A stretch of 64,000 nt of DNA, taken from NCBI RefSeq assembly GCF_017353515.1, contig NZ_JAFMPY010000017.1, forward strand, positions 1-64,000, in the 5' to 3' direction. Source of the DNA: Jiella sonneratiae (GTDB lineage Bacteria; Pseudomonadota; Alphaproteobacteria; Rhizobiales; Rhizobiaceae). Each line of letters opens with the position of its first letter. Position 1 is the stretch's first letter. The notes beneath the pieces were generated by a model. The model did no database searches. It was not told the origin of the DNA and saw nothing but the letters and a program-made list of their open reading frames with translations. Made by a program: the position numbers and the translations under genes. Shown piece after piece: positions 18,182 to 27,574 of the stretch.

Positions 18182-19711
18182 TCAGCCGAGCGCCGTCTCT
18201 TCGAGGGTCACCCCGGAATAGAACGTCAGCTGGCCGGGCATGTTGGTGAAGCCGGTCACGTTCGGCTTCATTCCATAGCCCTGGGAACGCCAGCACAGAC
18301 CGACGATGGGCGTGGTCTCGATGGCGACCTTCTCCATCTCGGCGTAGATCTCCTTGCGCTTCTGCTCGTCGAAGGTCGTGCGGCCCTTCTTCAGGTAGCC
18401 GGAGATTTCCGGGGTCTCGAGGCCGTAGCTCCGCACGAAGCTCGCAGGCAGCGAGCCGTCGATGATGTCGCTCAGACCGTCGGGATCGTTGTTGGCGGCG
18501 GTGGTGCCCATGACGGCGAGGTCGTAGTCGCCCTGATTGCCCTTCTGGACGCGGGTCGACCACTCCGGCAGGTCGAGCTTGACGTTGATGCCCACCATGG
18601 ACAGGTAGGCTTGGCAGACCTCCGCCGTGCTCTGGTGCATGCCGTACTGGGCGGTCGAGAGCATCGTGCAGTCGAAACCGTCCGGATGGCCGGCCTCGGC
18701 AAGAAGCTGCTTCGCCTTGTCCGGATCGTAGGCCCAGCCGTCGGCGAGATCGGGATTGTAGAAGGCCGATCCGTCTGCGATCGGCAGATGCGCCAGGGTT
18801 CCGCCCCGGCCGTAGAAGGCGGCGGCGACGATGTCCTCGCGCTTGATGGCGTGGGCGACGGCGCGGCGCACCTTCGGATCGTCGAACGGGGCGCGCTTGC
18901 CGTTGAAGGTCAGATACATGAACGGGCCGTCGACCGCGTCGAGCTTCAGCTGGTCGTTCTGCTCGATCTGCTCCATCGCCTGCCAGGGAACGTATTCGAT
19001 GAGGTCGATGTCGCCGGCCTGCAGCGCCGCGACGCGCAGGTTCTCGTCGGCATAGACGGTCGCCTTGACGCCGGCGAGCTTCGGCAGGCCTTTCTTGTAG
19101 TAGCCGTCGAAGGCACTGAAGGTCAGAGAGACGCCGCGGTCGGTCGCGTCGAGCTTGAAGGGACCGGCGCCCATCGTCGTGTCGACGGCTTCGCCCTTCT
19201 TGATCATCGGCATGTTGTAATGCGCGAACCAGCCCGGCAGCACCGCCGAGGGCTCCTCGGTGATCATCCGGACGGTCGTGTCGTCGGGCGTCTCGACCTT
19301 GGTGATGGTCTGCAGCTGGCCCCGCAGGAAGGCGGTCGAATCCGGCTTGGAAGCCTCGGCGACGTTCCAGGCGATGTCTTCGGCGGTCACCGGCGAGCCG
19401 TCCTGCCAGGTGGCGTCGCGCAGCTTGAAGACCCAGGCTCCCTGATCGTCGACCTCCCAGGACTCGGCCAGTTCGCCGCGCAGCGAGCCGTCCGGGGCAA
19501 AGCTCATGAGGCCGCGGTGGATCAGCAGCTTGACCGTGCCGGCCGCCGTGCCGGAGGAGGCCCAGGCGTCGAAGCTCGGCGGATAGGCCGACAGGCCGAA
19601 GCGGAGCGTGCCGTTGGTGGCCGCATGGAGGCTTCGTGGTCCGAGGAAGGTCAGGCTTCCGGCGGCCGCGCTCGTGGCGAGGAAAGTGCGGCGGGTCAAA
19701 CGCATCGTCAT
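18182..19711 (-). CDS. Peptide-type ABC substrate-binding protein with Tat signal
   Basis: A 509-residue SBP family 5 protein. The N terminus 'LTRRTFLATSAAAGSLTF' carries a twin-arginine export motif and an 'LHAA' cleavage region, so it is probably exported folded through Tat. The mature part shows 'LAESWEVDDQGAWVFKLRDA', 'DGSPVTAEDIAWNV' and other family marks. It binds the cassette 2 ligand. The start is ATG 19709-19711; a second ATG two codons later is possible. It lies 135 nt after hyuB with a 9-bp stem-loop between. Confidence 0.91.
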   Translation of the reverse strand: MTMRLTRRTFLATSAAAGSLTFLGPRSLHAATNGTLRFGLSAYPPSFDAWASSGTAAGTVKLLIHRGLMSFAPDGSLRGELAESWEVDDQGAWVFKLRDATWQDGSPVTAEDIAWNVAEASKPDSTAFLRGQLQTITKVETPDDTTVRMITEEPSAVLPGWFAHYNMPMIKKGEAVDTTMGAGPFKLDATDRGVSLTFSAFDGYYKKGLPKLAGVKATVYADENLRVAALQAGDIDLIEYVPWQAMEQIEQNDQLKLDAVDGPFMYLTFNGKRAPFDDPKVRRAVAHAIKREDIVAAAFYGRGGTLAHLPIADGSAFYNPDLADGWAYDPDKAKQLLAEAGHPDGFDCTMLSTAQYGMHQSTAEVCQAYLSMVGINVKLDLPEWSTRVQKGNQGDYDLAVMGTTAANNDPDGLSDIIDGSLPASFVRSYGLETPEISGYLKKGRTTFDEQKRKEIYAEMEKVAIETTPIVGLCWRSQGYGMKPNVTGFTNMPGQLTFYSGVTLEETALG

Positions 19712-19768
19712 TTCGCTGTCTCCATGCTCAAGGCCAGTTTCGATTTGTCGGTTGCTGTCGATCGCGGC

Positions 19769-19792
19769 GGCAGCGGAGCGGCGTCCGCTGCC
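19769..19792 (-). other. Intercistronic stem-loop between hyuB-like and binding-protein genes
   Basis: A perfect 9-bp inverted repeat GGCAGCGGA/TCCGCTGCC with a 6-nt loop lies in the 135-bp gap. There is no T-tract, so an mRNA processing or stability role, or partial termination, is more likely than full termination. Confidence 0.45.
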
Positions 19793-19846
19793 TTGCCCGG
19801 AAATCTCGATGGGGGGGAAACCCGATGCCGGTGCCGGACCATCCCG

Positions 19847-21496
19847 TCACTCCGCCGCGACCCGGCCGTTGCGCCCGTCGGCGTCGCGGGCGGCCGGCAG
19901 GCGCTCGGCCGGCGAACCGTAGCCGCCCCCGCCGGGGGTGACGATCTCGAGCCATTCGCCGGCGCGCAGCGTCCCCTGGCCGCGCTCGAAGGGCGCTGCC
20001 GAGGGAGACACCGCGAAACTGCCGCCGCTGCCCGCCTCGCCGCCGAACAGCCCCCAGTTCGTCGAGAAGATCCGGGTGATGTCGACGCGCACCATGCAGT
20101 CCTCGGTCGCCCGGTAGACCCGCCGCAGGCCCATGCCGCCGCGATGGGTGCCGGCGCCGCCCGAGCTGTCGACGAGTTCGTAGCGCTCGAGGATCAGCGG
20201 ATATTCGACCTCCAGCGCCTCGACCGGCAGGTTGGAGGTGTTGGTCGCGTGGACGTGGATGCCGTCGAGGCCGTCGGCGCCGGGACGCGCGCCGCCGCCG
20301 CCGCCGATCGTCTCGAGATAGACCCAGTAGTTGCCGGCCTCGCTGCCGCTCTTGCGGGTGCCGGAAAAGACGGCGACCGCGCAGGACGAGTTGGTGCAGG
20401 CCGAAACCTTTCGGGGCGCGGCCTGTGCCAGGGCGCCGAGGATCAGGTCGGCGACCCGCTGGCAGGTCTGGACGCGGCCGTTGACCGCGGCCGGATGGCT
20501 GCAGGAGAGAAGGCTGCCCTTGGGCGCCGAGACGCTGATCGGGCGGGCGAGACCGGCATTCGGGAGAACGGTCGGATCGACCACCGACTTCACGATGTAG
20601 TAGACGGTCGCGAGCAGCGCCGTCCGCGTCATGTTGATCCCCGAGCGCACCTGCGGCGGCGCCTCGAATTCGAGCGCAATCTCGTCGCCGGCGATGGTGA
20701 CGGTCACCGCCAGCGGGATCGGCTCGTCGAAGTCGAGCGTGTCGAAGACGTCGGCAAAGCGCCAGGAGCCGTCCGGCAGCGCCGCGATGCCCGCCCGCAT
20801 CTTGCGTTCGGCGTAGTCGAGGAGCGCCCGGCCCGAGGCGAGCACCGTCCGGACGCCGTGCTTGGCGCAGAGCTCGGTGAAGCGCGTCACGCCGACCCGG
20901 TTGGCGGCCATCTGCGCCCTGAGGTCGGACAGCCGCTCGCGCGGCACCTGGCAGTTCAGCAGGATCAGCTCCTGCACGTCCTTCTGCAGCACCCCGGCCC
21001 GGTAGAGCCGGATCGGCGGAATGCGCAGGCCTTCCTGGTAGATGTGGGCATGCGCCCGGTCGACGAAGTCGGAATGATGGGCGAGGTTGACGGTCCAGGC
21101 GGCAAGCTCGCCGTCGATGAAGATCGGCTCGGCGAGGACGATGTCGGGAAGATGCGTGCCGCCGCCCTTGTAGGCGTCGTTGCCGACGAAGACGTCGCCC
21201 GGCCGCATGTCGGCGCTGTCGTGCTCGGCGAGCACCATGGGAATGAAATCGAGGAAGCTGCCGAGATGCACGGGGATGTGCTCGGCCTGGCAGAGCGTCT
21301 GGCCTTCGCGGTCGAACAGCGCGGTCGAACAGTCGCGCCGCTCCTTGATGTTGGTCGAATAGGAGGCCCGCACCAGCGCTTCGCCGGTCTCCTCGACGAT
21401 CGACGAGAGCGCCGCGCCGATCACCTCAACGGTGATCGGATCGAGGGTGATCGGATCGAGGGCGATCGGCCCGGGCGTCGCTTGATCGACGGTCAT
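19847..21496 (-). CDS. Hydantoinase B/oxoprolinase beta-subunit family protein (HyuB)
   Basis: A 549-residue HyuB-type subunit. Typical stretches are 'ALVRASYSTNIKERRDCSTALFD', 'GDVFVGNDAYKGGGTHLPDIV' and the C-terminal 'GGEAGSGG' and 'TPGGGGYG'. With HyuA it performs ATP-dependent opening of hydantoins, N-methylhydantoin, 5-oxoproline or similar cyclic amides. The ATG at 21494-21496 overlaps the HyuA stop (ATGA). Its first codons contain a perfect duplicated 15-bp unit (21431-21445 and 21446-21460), giving a repeated LDPIT. This is a variable N-terminal tail that should not affect the fold. Confidence 0.92.
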   Translation of the reverse strand: MTVDQATPGPIALDPITLDPITVEVIGAALSSIVEETGEALVRASYSTNIKERRDCSTALFDREGQTLCQAEHIPVHLGSFLDFIPMVLAEHDSADMRPGDVFVGNDAYKGGGTHLPDIVLAEPIFIDGELAAWTVNLAHHSDFVDRAHAHIYQEGLRIPPIRLYRAGVLQKDVQELILLNCQVPRERLSDLRAQMAANRVGVTRFTELCAKHGVRTVLASGRALLDYAERKMRAGIAALPDGSWRFADVFDTLDFDEPIPLAVTVTIAGDEIALEFEAPPQVRSGINMTRTALLATVYYIVKSVVDPTVLPNAGLARPISVSAPKGSLLSCSHPAAVNGRVQTCQRVADLILGALAQAAPRKVSACTNSSCAVAVFSGTRKSGSEAGNYWVYLETIGGGGGARPGADGLDGIHVHATNTSNLPVEALEVEYPLILERYELVDSSGGAGTHRGGMGLRRVYRATEDCMVRVDITRIFSTNWGLFGGEAGSGGSFAVSPSAAPFERGQGTLRAGEWLEIVTPGGGGYGSPAERLPAARDADGRNGRVAAE

Positions 21497-23583
21497 CGCG
21501 CAAGCTCCAGGATGATGTTTTCCAGCCCGTCGACGCTGGCCGTCACGCCGGGCGGGACGAGCGTGGTGGTGTCCATCTGCTCGACGATCGCGGGGCCCGA
21601 AAACGCCATTCCGGGGCGAAGCGCCGGGCGCGCGTAGATCGCGCTGTCGGTGAAGCCGCCGGTCTCCGGAAACCAGATCTCGCGCCGGCCGGTCACCGCG
21701 CCCGAGGCATCCGCTGGCCCGAGTTCGCGAACCGGAAGCTCGGCCTTCCGGACGAGGCCGAGCGCCTCGGCGCGGAAGGTGACGCAGAGGATCCGCTCGT
21801 CGGGGACGGCAAAGCCGTACATCCGGACGTGGGCGGCGACGAACTCCTCCTTCAGCCTTTCGAGGCTTTTGCCGGTGAGGGGCCCGGCCGGGACGGGAAC
21901 CGTCAGCTCGTAGTTCTGGCCTTCGTAGCGAAGGTCGACGCTCAGGCTCATCCGGCGCGCCGCGGGGGCGATCGCCTCGGCCTCGAACCAGCCCTCGGCC
22001 TCGGCGGCGACCTTTTGCACCGCTTCGCCGATGGCGTCGATGCGGCCAGCCTCCAGCGGGACCAGCCGGGTGGCGGAGAAATCGGCGCGAAGGTCGGTCA
22101 GCAGAAGGCCCATGGCGCAGAGGATGCCCGGATTGCGCGGCACGATCACCCTTGCGATGTCGAGTTCCTGCGCGAGCCTCACCGCATGCAGCGGGCCGGC
22201 GCCGCCGAAGGCCATCAGGGCATAGTCCCGCGGATCGTGCCCCTTCTGGACCGAGATCACCCGGATCGCCTTGGCCATGTTGGCGGTGACGACGGAGATG
22301 ATGCCCTGGGCCGTCTCCATCACCTCGAGGCCGAGCTTCTTTGCAAGGCTCCCGATCGCCTCGACGGCGAGATCGCGCCGCACCGCCATCCGTCCGTCGA
22401 GGAGGTGGGTCGGATTGAGCACCTTGAGGACGATGTTGGCATCGGTGACGGTCGGCTCGCCGGCGCCCCGGCCGTAGCAGACCGGGCCGGGATCGGCGCC
22501 GGCGCTTTGCGGACCGACCTTGAGGAGACCGCCCGAATCGATGACCGCGATGGAGCCGCCGCCGGCCCCGACCGTGTGGATGTCGAGCATCGGCGCCTTG
22601 ATCGGATAGCCGTGGACGACGCTCTCGTTGGTCTCGGCAATGCGGCCGCCGGTCATCAGCGCGACGTCGGTGGAGGTGCCGCCCATGTCGAAGGTGATGA
22701 CGTCCGGATGGCCGGAGCGCGAGCCGATCGCCTCGGCCGCGACGACGCCGGTGGAGGGGCCGGAAAGCACCGTGCGCACCGGCGCTTCCGCCGCCGCCTC
22801 GAAGCCGACGACGCCGCCGTTCGACTGGGTCAGATGCGGATCGACGGAAAGCGCGATCTCCGCCAGCCGCCCCGTCAGCCGGCGGATGTATCGCTGCATG
22901 ATCGGGCCGAGATAGGCGTTGACCGTCGTCGTCGAGAGCCGCTCGAACTCGCGGAATTCCGGGGCGATCTCGTGGCTCGTGGAAACGAAGACGTCCGGCA
23001 GTTCCTCGGCGACGATGCGTTTGGCCGCCTTCTCGTGGGCCGGATTGACGAAGGCGTAGAGGAACGAGATCGCGACGGCGGCGACGCCCTGCTCGGCGAA
23101 TTCCCTGGCGATGCGGCGCACCGCCTCCTCGTCGAGCGGCCTCTCGACCGCGCCGGTATGGAGCATGCGCTCCGGCACCTCGCGCCGCAGCGAGCGGGGC
23201 ACGAGCGTCGGCGGCTTGTCGGCGAAGAGGTCGTAGAGGTCCGGCCGCTTCTGGCGGCCGATCTCCAGAAGGTCGCGAAACCCCTCGGTGGTGATGAGGC
23301 CGATCCTGGCGCCGCGGTGGGTGATCAGCGCATTGGTCGCGACCGTGGTTCCGTGGCCGAGATAGGAGATCGCCGCGCCGGGCGCGTCGACGGCGCCGGC
23401 GCATTCCCGCATGCCCTCGGTGACGCCCTCGAAGATGCCGCGGGAGGGGTCGTCCGGCGTCGAGGAGACCTTCCAGACGCGGATGTCGCCGGTGGCCTCG
23501 TCGAACATGCAGACGTCGGTGAAGGTGCCACCGGAATCCACGCCGACGCGCCAGCTTGCGGCCCCGGTTCCGACGTCACCCAT
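21493..23583 (-). CDS. Hydantoinase A/oxoprolinase alpha-subunit family protein (HyuA)
   Basis: A 696-residue HyuA-type subunit with the ATPase-fold N terminus 'VGVDSGGTFTDVCMFD', 'GHGTTVATNALITHRGA', 'DMGGTSTDVAL' and 'AFGGAGPLHA'. It supplies the phosphorylating half of ATP-dependent cyclic amide hydrolysis. It is the first gene of the cassette 2 operon, divergent from a GntR-type regulator, with GAGG 9 nt before the ATG. N-methylhydantoin amidohydrolase, 5-oxoprolinase and acetophenone carboxylase relatives cannot be separated by eye. Its link to creatininase-family and peptide-uptake genes favours a cyclic amide. Confidence 0.92.
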   Translation of the reverse strand: MGDVGTGAASWRVGVDSGGTFTDVCMFDEATGDIRVWKVSSTPDDPSRGIFEGVTEGMRECAGAVDAPGAAISYLGHGTTVATNALITHRGARIGLITTEGFRDLLEIGRQKRPDLYDLFADKPPTLVPRSLRREVPERMLHTGAVERPLDEEAVRRIAREFAEQGVAAVAISFLYAFVNPAHEKAAKRIVAEELPDVFVSTSHEIAPEFREFERLSTTTVNAYLGPIMQRYIRRLTGRLAEIALSVDPHLTQSNGGVVGFEAAAEAPVRTVLSGPSTGVVAAEAIGSRSGHPDVITFDMGGTSTDVALMTGGRIAETNESVVHGYPIKAPMLDIHTVGAGGGSIAVIDSGGLLKVGPQSAGADPGPVCYGRGAGEPTVTDANIVLKVLNPTHLLDGRMAVRRDLAVEAIGSLAKKLGLEVMETAQGIISVVTANMAKAIRVISVQKGHDPRDYALMAFGGAGPLHAVRLAQELDIARVIVPRNPGILCAMGLLLTDLRADFSATRLVPLEAGRIDAIGEAVQKVAAEAEGWFEAEAIAPAARRMSLSVDLRYEGQNYELTVPVPAGPLTGKSLERLKEEFVAAHVRMYGFAVPDERILCVTFRAEALGLVRKAELPVRELGPADASGAVTGRREIWFPETGGFTDSAIYARPALRPGMAFSGPAIVEQMDTTTLVPPGVTASVDGLENIILELAR

Positions 23584-23601
23584 TTAAGCCTCGTCCCACT
23601 C

Positions 23602-23623
23602 GTGTATACTTGGCGTATAACAC
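23602..23623. promoter_or_regulatory. Candidate GntR operator
   Basis: An imperfect palindrome GTGTATAC-N5-GTATAACAC lies in the divergent gap between hyuA-like and gntR-like genes and overlaps the proposed -10 of the hyuA promoter. GTATAC-type sites are common for FCD-class GntR regulators. The assignment rests on symmetry and position. Confidence 0.4.
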
Positions 23624-23645
23624 ACCACTTGCGGAGGCTTCGCAA
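23617..23645 (-). promoter_or_regulatory. Candidate promoter of the cassette 2 operon
   Basis: On the minus strand TTGCGA (23640-23645) and TGTTAT (23617-23622) are separated by 17 nt. The hyuA-like start codon is about 34 nt further on. The -10 overlaps the proposed operator, which is consistent with repression by the divergent GntR protein. Confidence 0.4.
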
Positions 23646-23687
23646 TCCTGTGGTTTGCAAAAAGTGGGCAGGGACGGAATCTGACCG

Positions 23688-24398
23688 ATGAGTGAGCAGT
23701 CGCCGAACGGCGTGGGAGATGGCGCAGGCGTGGCGGTCGTGGCGGAAAGCGGAAACAACAGGGGCAACCCGGCCAGAACGGCCGGCCAGAGGGCCTATCT
23801 GGCGATCCGTGCCGGCATCCTCGGCGGAACCTTCCCGCCCGGCGGCTTCATCGAGGAAGGCCAGGCATGCGAACTGACGGGCGTCTCGCGCACGCCCGTC
23901 CGCGAGGCGCTGACCCGCCTGGCGAGCGAGGGGTTCGTCGAGATCCATCCGCGCCGCGGCGCCATGGTGCGGTCGCTGCGGGGCTCGGAACTGTGCGACC
24001 TGCACGAGGTGCGCTGGATGATCGAAAGCCATGCCATCCGACGCATCTGCGAGGATCGGCGCCGCATTCCCCGCCGGCTTTACGCCATCTGCGCGACCCG
24101 GGAGGCCGCACCCGCAGACGATCTCCTGACCAATGTCGAGATTAACACGGAATTCCATCACGGCATCGTCGAGACCGTCGGCAACAGCGTCCTCACCAAG
24201 GCCTATGAAGGGCTTCATGCCAGTCTCAGCCGCGCCAGCATGCTGTCCCTGCAGCTGAAGTTCGGCGATACCGACCTCATCGACGTCGAACACCGGGAGC
24301 TGCTCGACGCGCTGTCGGTGCACGACGCCGAGTTGGCGCTCGCCATTCTCCAGCGTCACCTGCGGCCGATTCCGCATCTGATGGCGGCGCTGCCGTGA
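23688..24398 (+). CDS. GntR-family (FCD class) transcriptional regulator
   Basis: A 236-residue regulator. An unusual 30-residue Gly/Asn-rich N terminus precedes the winged helix ('AYLAIRAGILGGTFPPG', 'LTGVSRTPVREALTRLASEGFVEI'). An all-helical FCD ligand-binding domain follows, with metal-ligand-like His in 'EFHHGIVE' and 'ILQRHLRPIP'. It is divergent from the hyuA-hyuB transporter operon and probably represses it. The following GGT 2 gene is on the same strand 130 nt downstream and could be read through. Confidence 0.92.
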   Translation: MSEQSPNGVGDGAGVAVVAESGNNRGNPARTAGQRAYLAIRAGILGGTFPPGGFIEEGQACELTGVSRTPVREALTRLASEGFVEIHPRRGAMVRSLRGSELCDLHEVRWMIESHAIRRICEDRRRIPRRLYAICATREAAPADDLLTNVEINTEFHHGIVETVGNSVLTKAYEGLHASLSRASMLSLQLKFGDTDLIDVEHRELLDALSVHDAELALAILQRHLRPIPHLMAALP

Positions 24399-24528
24399 CG
24401 ACGATGCGACGGCACCGCGCGAAGGCCTGTGAAACGGTCCGTCGACCGGGCCGGTCGCCCGCCATCCGCTGCCCGGCCGGTATCGCCCCGCCTTTGCAGG
24501 CCACATCCCGAGACAAGGCGTTCGCCCC

Positions 24529-26211
24529 GTGAATTCTCCTCTCTTCACCACCTCCAAGATGCCGGCGACGGGCACCGGCGGCATGGTCGTCACGAACCAT
24601 CCGCTCGGCTCGGCCGCCGGCTTCGAGATTCTGGCGGCGGGCGGCAACGCCGTCGACGCGGCGGTCTCGGCCCTCTTCGCGCTTTGCGTGGTCGAACCGA
24701 TGATGGTCGGTATCGCCGGCGGCGGGATCATGCATCTGAGGGACGCCGACGGCCGGCACTTGATCGTCGACGCACTCGCCCATGCGCCCGCCGCCGCCCA
24801 TCCCGGGATCTACACGCCGGTCTCGGACGCGCCGCCGGACTACATGGAGACAAAGGACCGGCGCAGCGCCCTCGGCCCTTCCGCGGTGGCGGTGCCCGGA
24901 AACCTCGCCGGCTGGTGCGACACGCACCGGCGCTTCGGCAGGCTGCCCCTCGGCGACGTCCTCGCACCGGCCATCCGTTTCGCCGAGCGCGGCTTTGCCA
25001 TCACCCATTATCTCGCCGGTGCGATCGGCGAGAATGCCGACGACCTTGCCCGCGACGGCGCGATCTCCACGCTGCTGATGCCGGACGGTGTCCCGCTCGC
25101 TCCCGGCGACCGGCTGGTGCAGGGCGATTTCGCCGAAACCCTGCGGATCGTCGCGCGGCAGGGCGCCGCGGCGTTGCATGGCGGCGAACTCGGAGCGGCG
25201 CTCGCGGAACGCATCGCCACCGGCGGCGAGGACGCCGGCTGGCTGACCCTCGACGATCTGCGTCGCTATCTCCCGCGCGAGCGCGAGCCGATCGTCGGCA
25301 GCTATCGCGGCCACCAGGTCTTCGGCCCGCCGCCGCCGGCCTCCTCGGGCGTCCACGTCACGCAGATGCTGAACATCGTCGAGGGCCGGGACGTCGGCGC
25401 GATGGGATTCGGCACGCCGGATACGCTGCATCTGATCGCCGAGGCGATCCGCATCGGCTTCGAGGACCGCCGCGCCGCCAGCGGCGATCCGGAATTCGTC
25501 GACATCGACGTCGAAAAGCTCGTCTCCAAGGACTATGCCCGGCAGTGCGAAGCGCGGCTGCGCCGGCGTGGCGGCCCGGGCTCTGCTTCGGGCGAGGGGA
25601 GAGAATCCGCCGACACCACCCATGTCACCGTCGCCGACAGGGACGGCCTGGTCGTCAGCGCGACCCACACGATCAACGGTCTCTTCGGGGCGAAATTCGT
25701 CGTGCCGGGCACCGGCATCATCCCGAACAACTACATGATGAACTTCGACCCGCATCCGGGCAAGGCGCTGTCCGTCCAGCCCGGCAAGCGCGTGCCGACC
25801 TCGATGGCGCCGATGATGGTGCTGAAGGACGGCCGCATCCGCTGGGCGCTCGGCCTTCCCGGCGGGCTGAGGATCTTCCCCTCGGCGTTTCAGGCGATCG
25901 TCAACCTGATCGACCACGGCATGGACGTCCAGAGCGCCATCGAGGCGCCGCGCATCTGGACCGAGGGGCAGGAGCTCGAGATCGAGCCGGCGCTTCGCCC
26001 GATGCAATCCGAGCTCACCCGGCGCGGCCATCTGGTCAAGCCGGTGCCGCATGTCGGCGGCGGGATGAACGCGATCGAATTCGCCGCCGACGGCGCGATG
26101 ACGGGCGCCGCCTGCTGGCGGGCCGACGGCACAGTCGCGGCGCTCGGCGGCGGTCTGACGAAGGCCGGGATCCGCTTCTGGCCGGACCGCACGCCGCCCG
26201 TCGCCGGCTGA
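24529..26211 (+). CDS. Gamma-glutamyltransferase family protein (GGT 2)
   Basis: A 560-residue Ntn-hydrolase of the GGT family with 'AAGGNAVDAAVSALFAL' and 'GIAGGG' in the large subunit. The probable nucleophile is Thr363 in 'DTTHVTVAD'. The oxyanion/substrate region 'FGPPPPASSGVH' and the C-terminal 'LPGGLRIFPSAFQ' are present. No signal peptide is seen. The start used is GTG at 24529-24531 with only a weak AAGG site; an ATG at 24559 would remove ten residues. It is convergent with a PuuB/OrdL-like oxidase operon, and GGT 1 at 3294-4883 is a distant paralogue. A role on gamma-glutamyl amines or peptides is inferred. Confidence 0.88.
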   Translation: MNSPLFTTSKMPATGTGGMVVTNHPLGSAAGFEILAAGGNAVDAAVSALFALCVVEPMMVGIAGGGIMHLRDADGRHLIVDALAHAPAAAHPGIYTPVSDAPPDYMETKDRRSALGPSAVAVPGNLAGWCDTHRRFGRLPLGDVLAPAIRFAERGFAITHYLAGAIGENADDLARDGAISTLLMPDGVPLAPGDRLVQGDFAETLRIVARQGAAALHGGELGAALAERIATGGEDAGWLTLDDLRRYLPREREPIVGSYRGHQVFGPPPPASSGVHVTQMLNIVEGRDVGAMGFGTPDTLHLIAEAIRIGFEDRRAASGDPEFVDIDVEKLVSKDYARQCEARLRRRGGPGSASGEGRESADTTHVTVADRDGLVVSATHTINGLFGAKFVVPGTGIIPNNYMMNFDPHPGKALSVQPGKRVPTSMAPMMVLKDGRIRWALGLPGGLRIFPSAFQAIVNLIDHGMDVQSAIEAPRIWTEGQELEIEPALRPMQSELTRRGHLVKPVPHVGGGMNAIEFAADGAMTGAACWRADGTVAALGGGLTKAGIRFWPDRTPPVAG

Positions 26212-26239
26212 TCACGCCGCGCCGCATTTCCGGTGCGCG

Positions 26240-27562
26240 TCAGGCATGCGGCGGCAATGCCGCTCCCGCGCGCTTTGCCTCCAGCCAGTCCCTGGCGCGG
26301 TGATAGCGCAGCGAGAGCTGCGGCCCGAAGCCCATGTAGAAGGGCGCGGCGCGTTGCGGTTCGAGCCGCAGCGCGAGATCCTTTCCGGGAACGTCCATCG
26401 CCCATTCGGCGAGGATGCCGCCGAGCATCGAGCCGGTCGGAACGCCGCGGCCGGAAAGGCCGGTCAGGCCGACGACGCCGGGCGCGAGGTCGTAGAGCCG
26501 CGGTACCGTGCGATACTGCATGTCGAGTTCGCCGAACCAGAGATATTCCCAGCGAATCTCCTCAGCGATGTCGGGGTGCAGCCAGGTCAGCCGGTCGCCG
26601 AGCACCTTTCGCGTATAGGCGAGGTCCCTGCCGCGGCGGCCCATCGGGAACATCGAGGCGACGATCCGCCCCTCGCGATTGTACTTGTAGACATAGATGT
26701 CGCCGCGCCCGTCATGCATCGTCGTGTTGCGCGGCAGCACCTTGCGGCGCGTCTCCTCCGACAGCGGCTGGGTCGCGGCGACGAAGACGCGCATGATCTT
26801 GAAGGTCTGGTCGAGCTTCGGCCATCCGTCGACGGTGTAGGCGCCCGTCGCGAAGATCACCTTCTCGGCACTCACCGCGCCCTTCGGCGTCGCCACCCGC
26901 CACCTGCCGCCCTCGCGCTCGACCGATTTCGCCGGCGAACTCGTATAGAGCCGTGCGCCCTCCTGCATGACGGCGCGGGCGAGCCCTCTCGCATAGCCGA
27001 GCGGATTGAGGTGGCCGCCCTCCTCGTGCAGCCAGCCGGCCATCAGGCGCGGCGAGCCGGTGATCTCGCGGGCCTCGTCGGCATCGAGAAGCCGGGTGCG
27101 GGCGCCGGCGGCGTTGTACTCGTCCACCTTTTCCTCGAGCCTGCGGACCGTCGAGGGCTGCAGCGCCCCCATCACGTAGCCGTTCTGCTGCCACTCGCAG
27201 GCGATCTGATAGTCGCGGATCATCGCCCCGACCCGGTCGTTGGCGCGGGTCTGACGCTGGATCAGCCGCTCGGCCCAGGGCTCGCCGAGCATCTTGCGCA
27301 GTTCGCCGAGCGAATAATGGGTGAAGGTCGGGGTGCAGTGGCCGGCATTGCGCCCGGATCCGCCGAAGCCGGCTTCCATGGCTTCCAGCACGACGACGGA
27401 GACGCCCTTTCTGGCAAGCTCCAGCGCCGTCGTCAGGCCGGAGTAGCCTGCGCCGACGATCGCGACGTCGGCAGTGATGCTCTCGTCGAGCGCGCGGGTC
27501 TTCGGCGCCGGCTCCGCCGTGGCGTACCAGAGGGAGGTCTCGAACGGCGAGAAGCGGCTCAT
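26240..27562 (-). CDS. FAD-dependent oxidoreductase, PuuB/OrdL-like
   Basis: A 440-residue DAO-superfamily flavoenzyme. The FAD-binding GxGxxG is in 'VAIVGAGYSGLTTALELAR' near residue 35, followed by 'GFGGSGRNAGHCTPTF', as in gamma-glutamylputrescine oxidase/OrdL proteins. 'GLSGRGVPTGSMLGGILAEW' near the end is the C-terminal FAD contact. It probably oxidises a secondary or gamma-glutamylated amine to an aldehyde or imine. It is the last gene of the cassette 3 operon, 12 nt after the DppC gene, and convergent with GGT 2, which could remove a gamma-glutamyl group. The exact amine is unknown. Confidence 0.88.
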   Translation of the reverse strand: MSRFSPFETSLWYATAEPAPKTRALDESITADVAIVGAGYSGLTTALELARKGVSVVVLEAMEAGFGGSGRNAGHCTPTFTHYSLGELRKMLGEPWAERLIQRQTRANDRVGAMIRDYQIACEWQQNGYVMGALQPSTVRRLEEKVDEYNAAGARTRLLDADEAREITGSPRLMAGWLHEEGGHLNPLGYARGLARAVMQEGARLYTSSPAKSVEREGGRWRVATPKGAVSAEKVIFATGAYTVDGWPKLDQTFKIMRVFVAATQPLSEETRRKVLPRNTTMHDGRGDIYVYKYNREGRIVASMFPMGRRGRDLAYTRKVLGDRLTWLHPDIAEEIRWEYLWFGELDMQYRTVPRLYDLAPGVVGLTGLSGRGVPTGSMLGGILAEWAMDVPGKDLALRLEPQRAAPFYMGFGPQLSLRYHRARDWLEAKRAGAALPPHA

Positions 27563-27574
27563 GGCGGCGCTCTT

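Noticed and set aside
18170-21637. A 1155-codon open frame on the plus strand opposite the binding protein and hyuB-like genes
   Set aside because: It is antisense to two genes with clear family motifs. Its translation is Arg/Gly/Asp/Val-rich with no domain, as expected for shadows in GC-rich DNA.
23325-24731. A 468-codon minus-strand frame across the gntR-type gene
   Set aside because: It covers the divergent promoter region and is antisense to a regulator with clear HTH motifs. Its composition is not protein-like.
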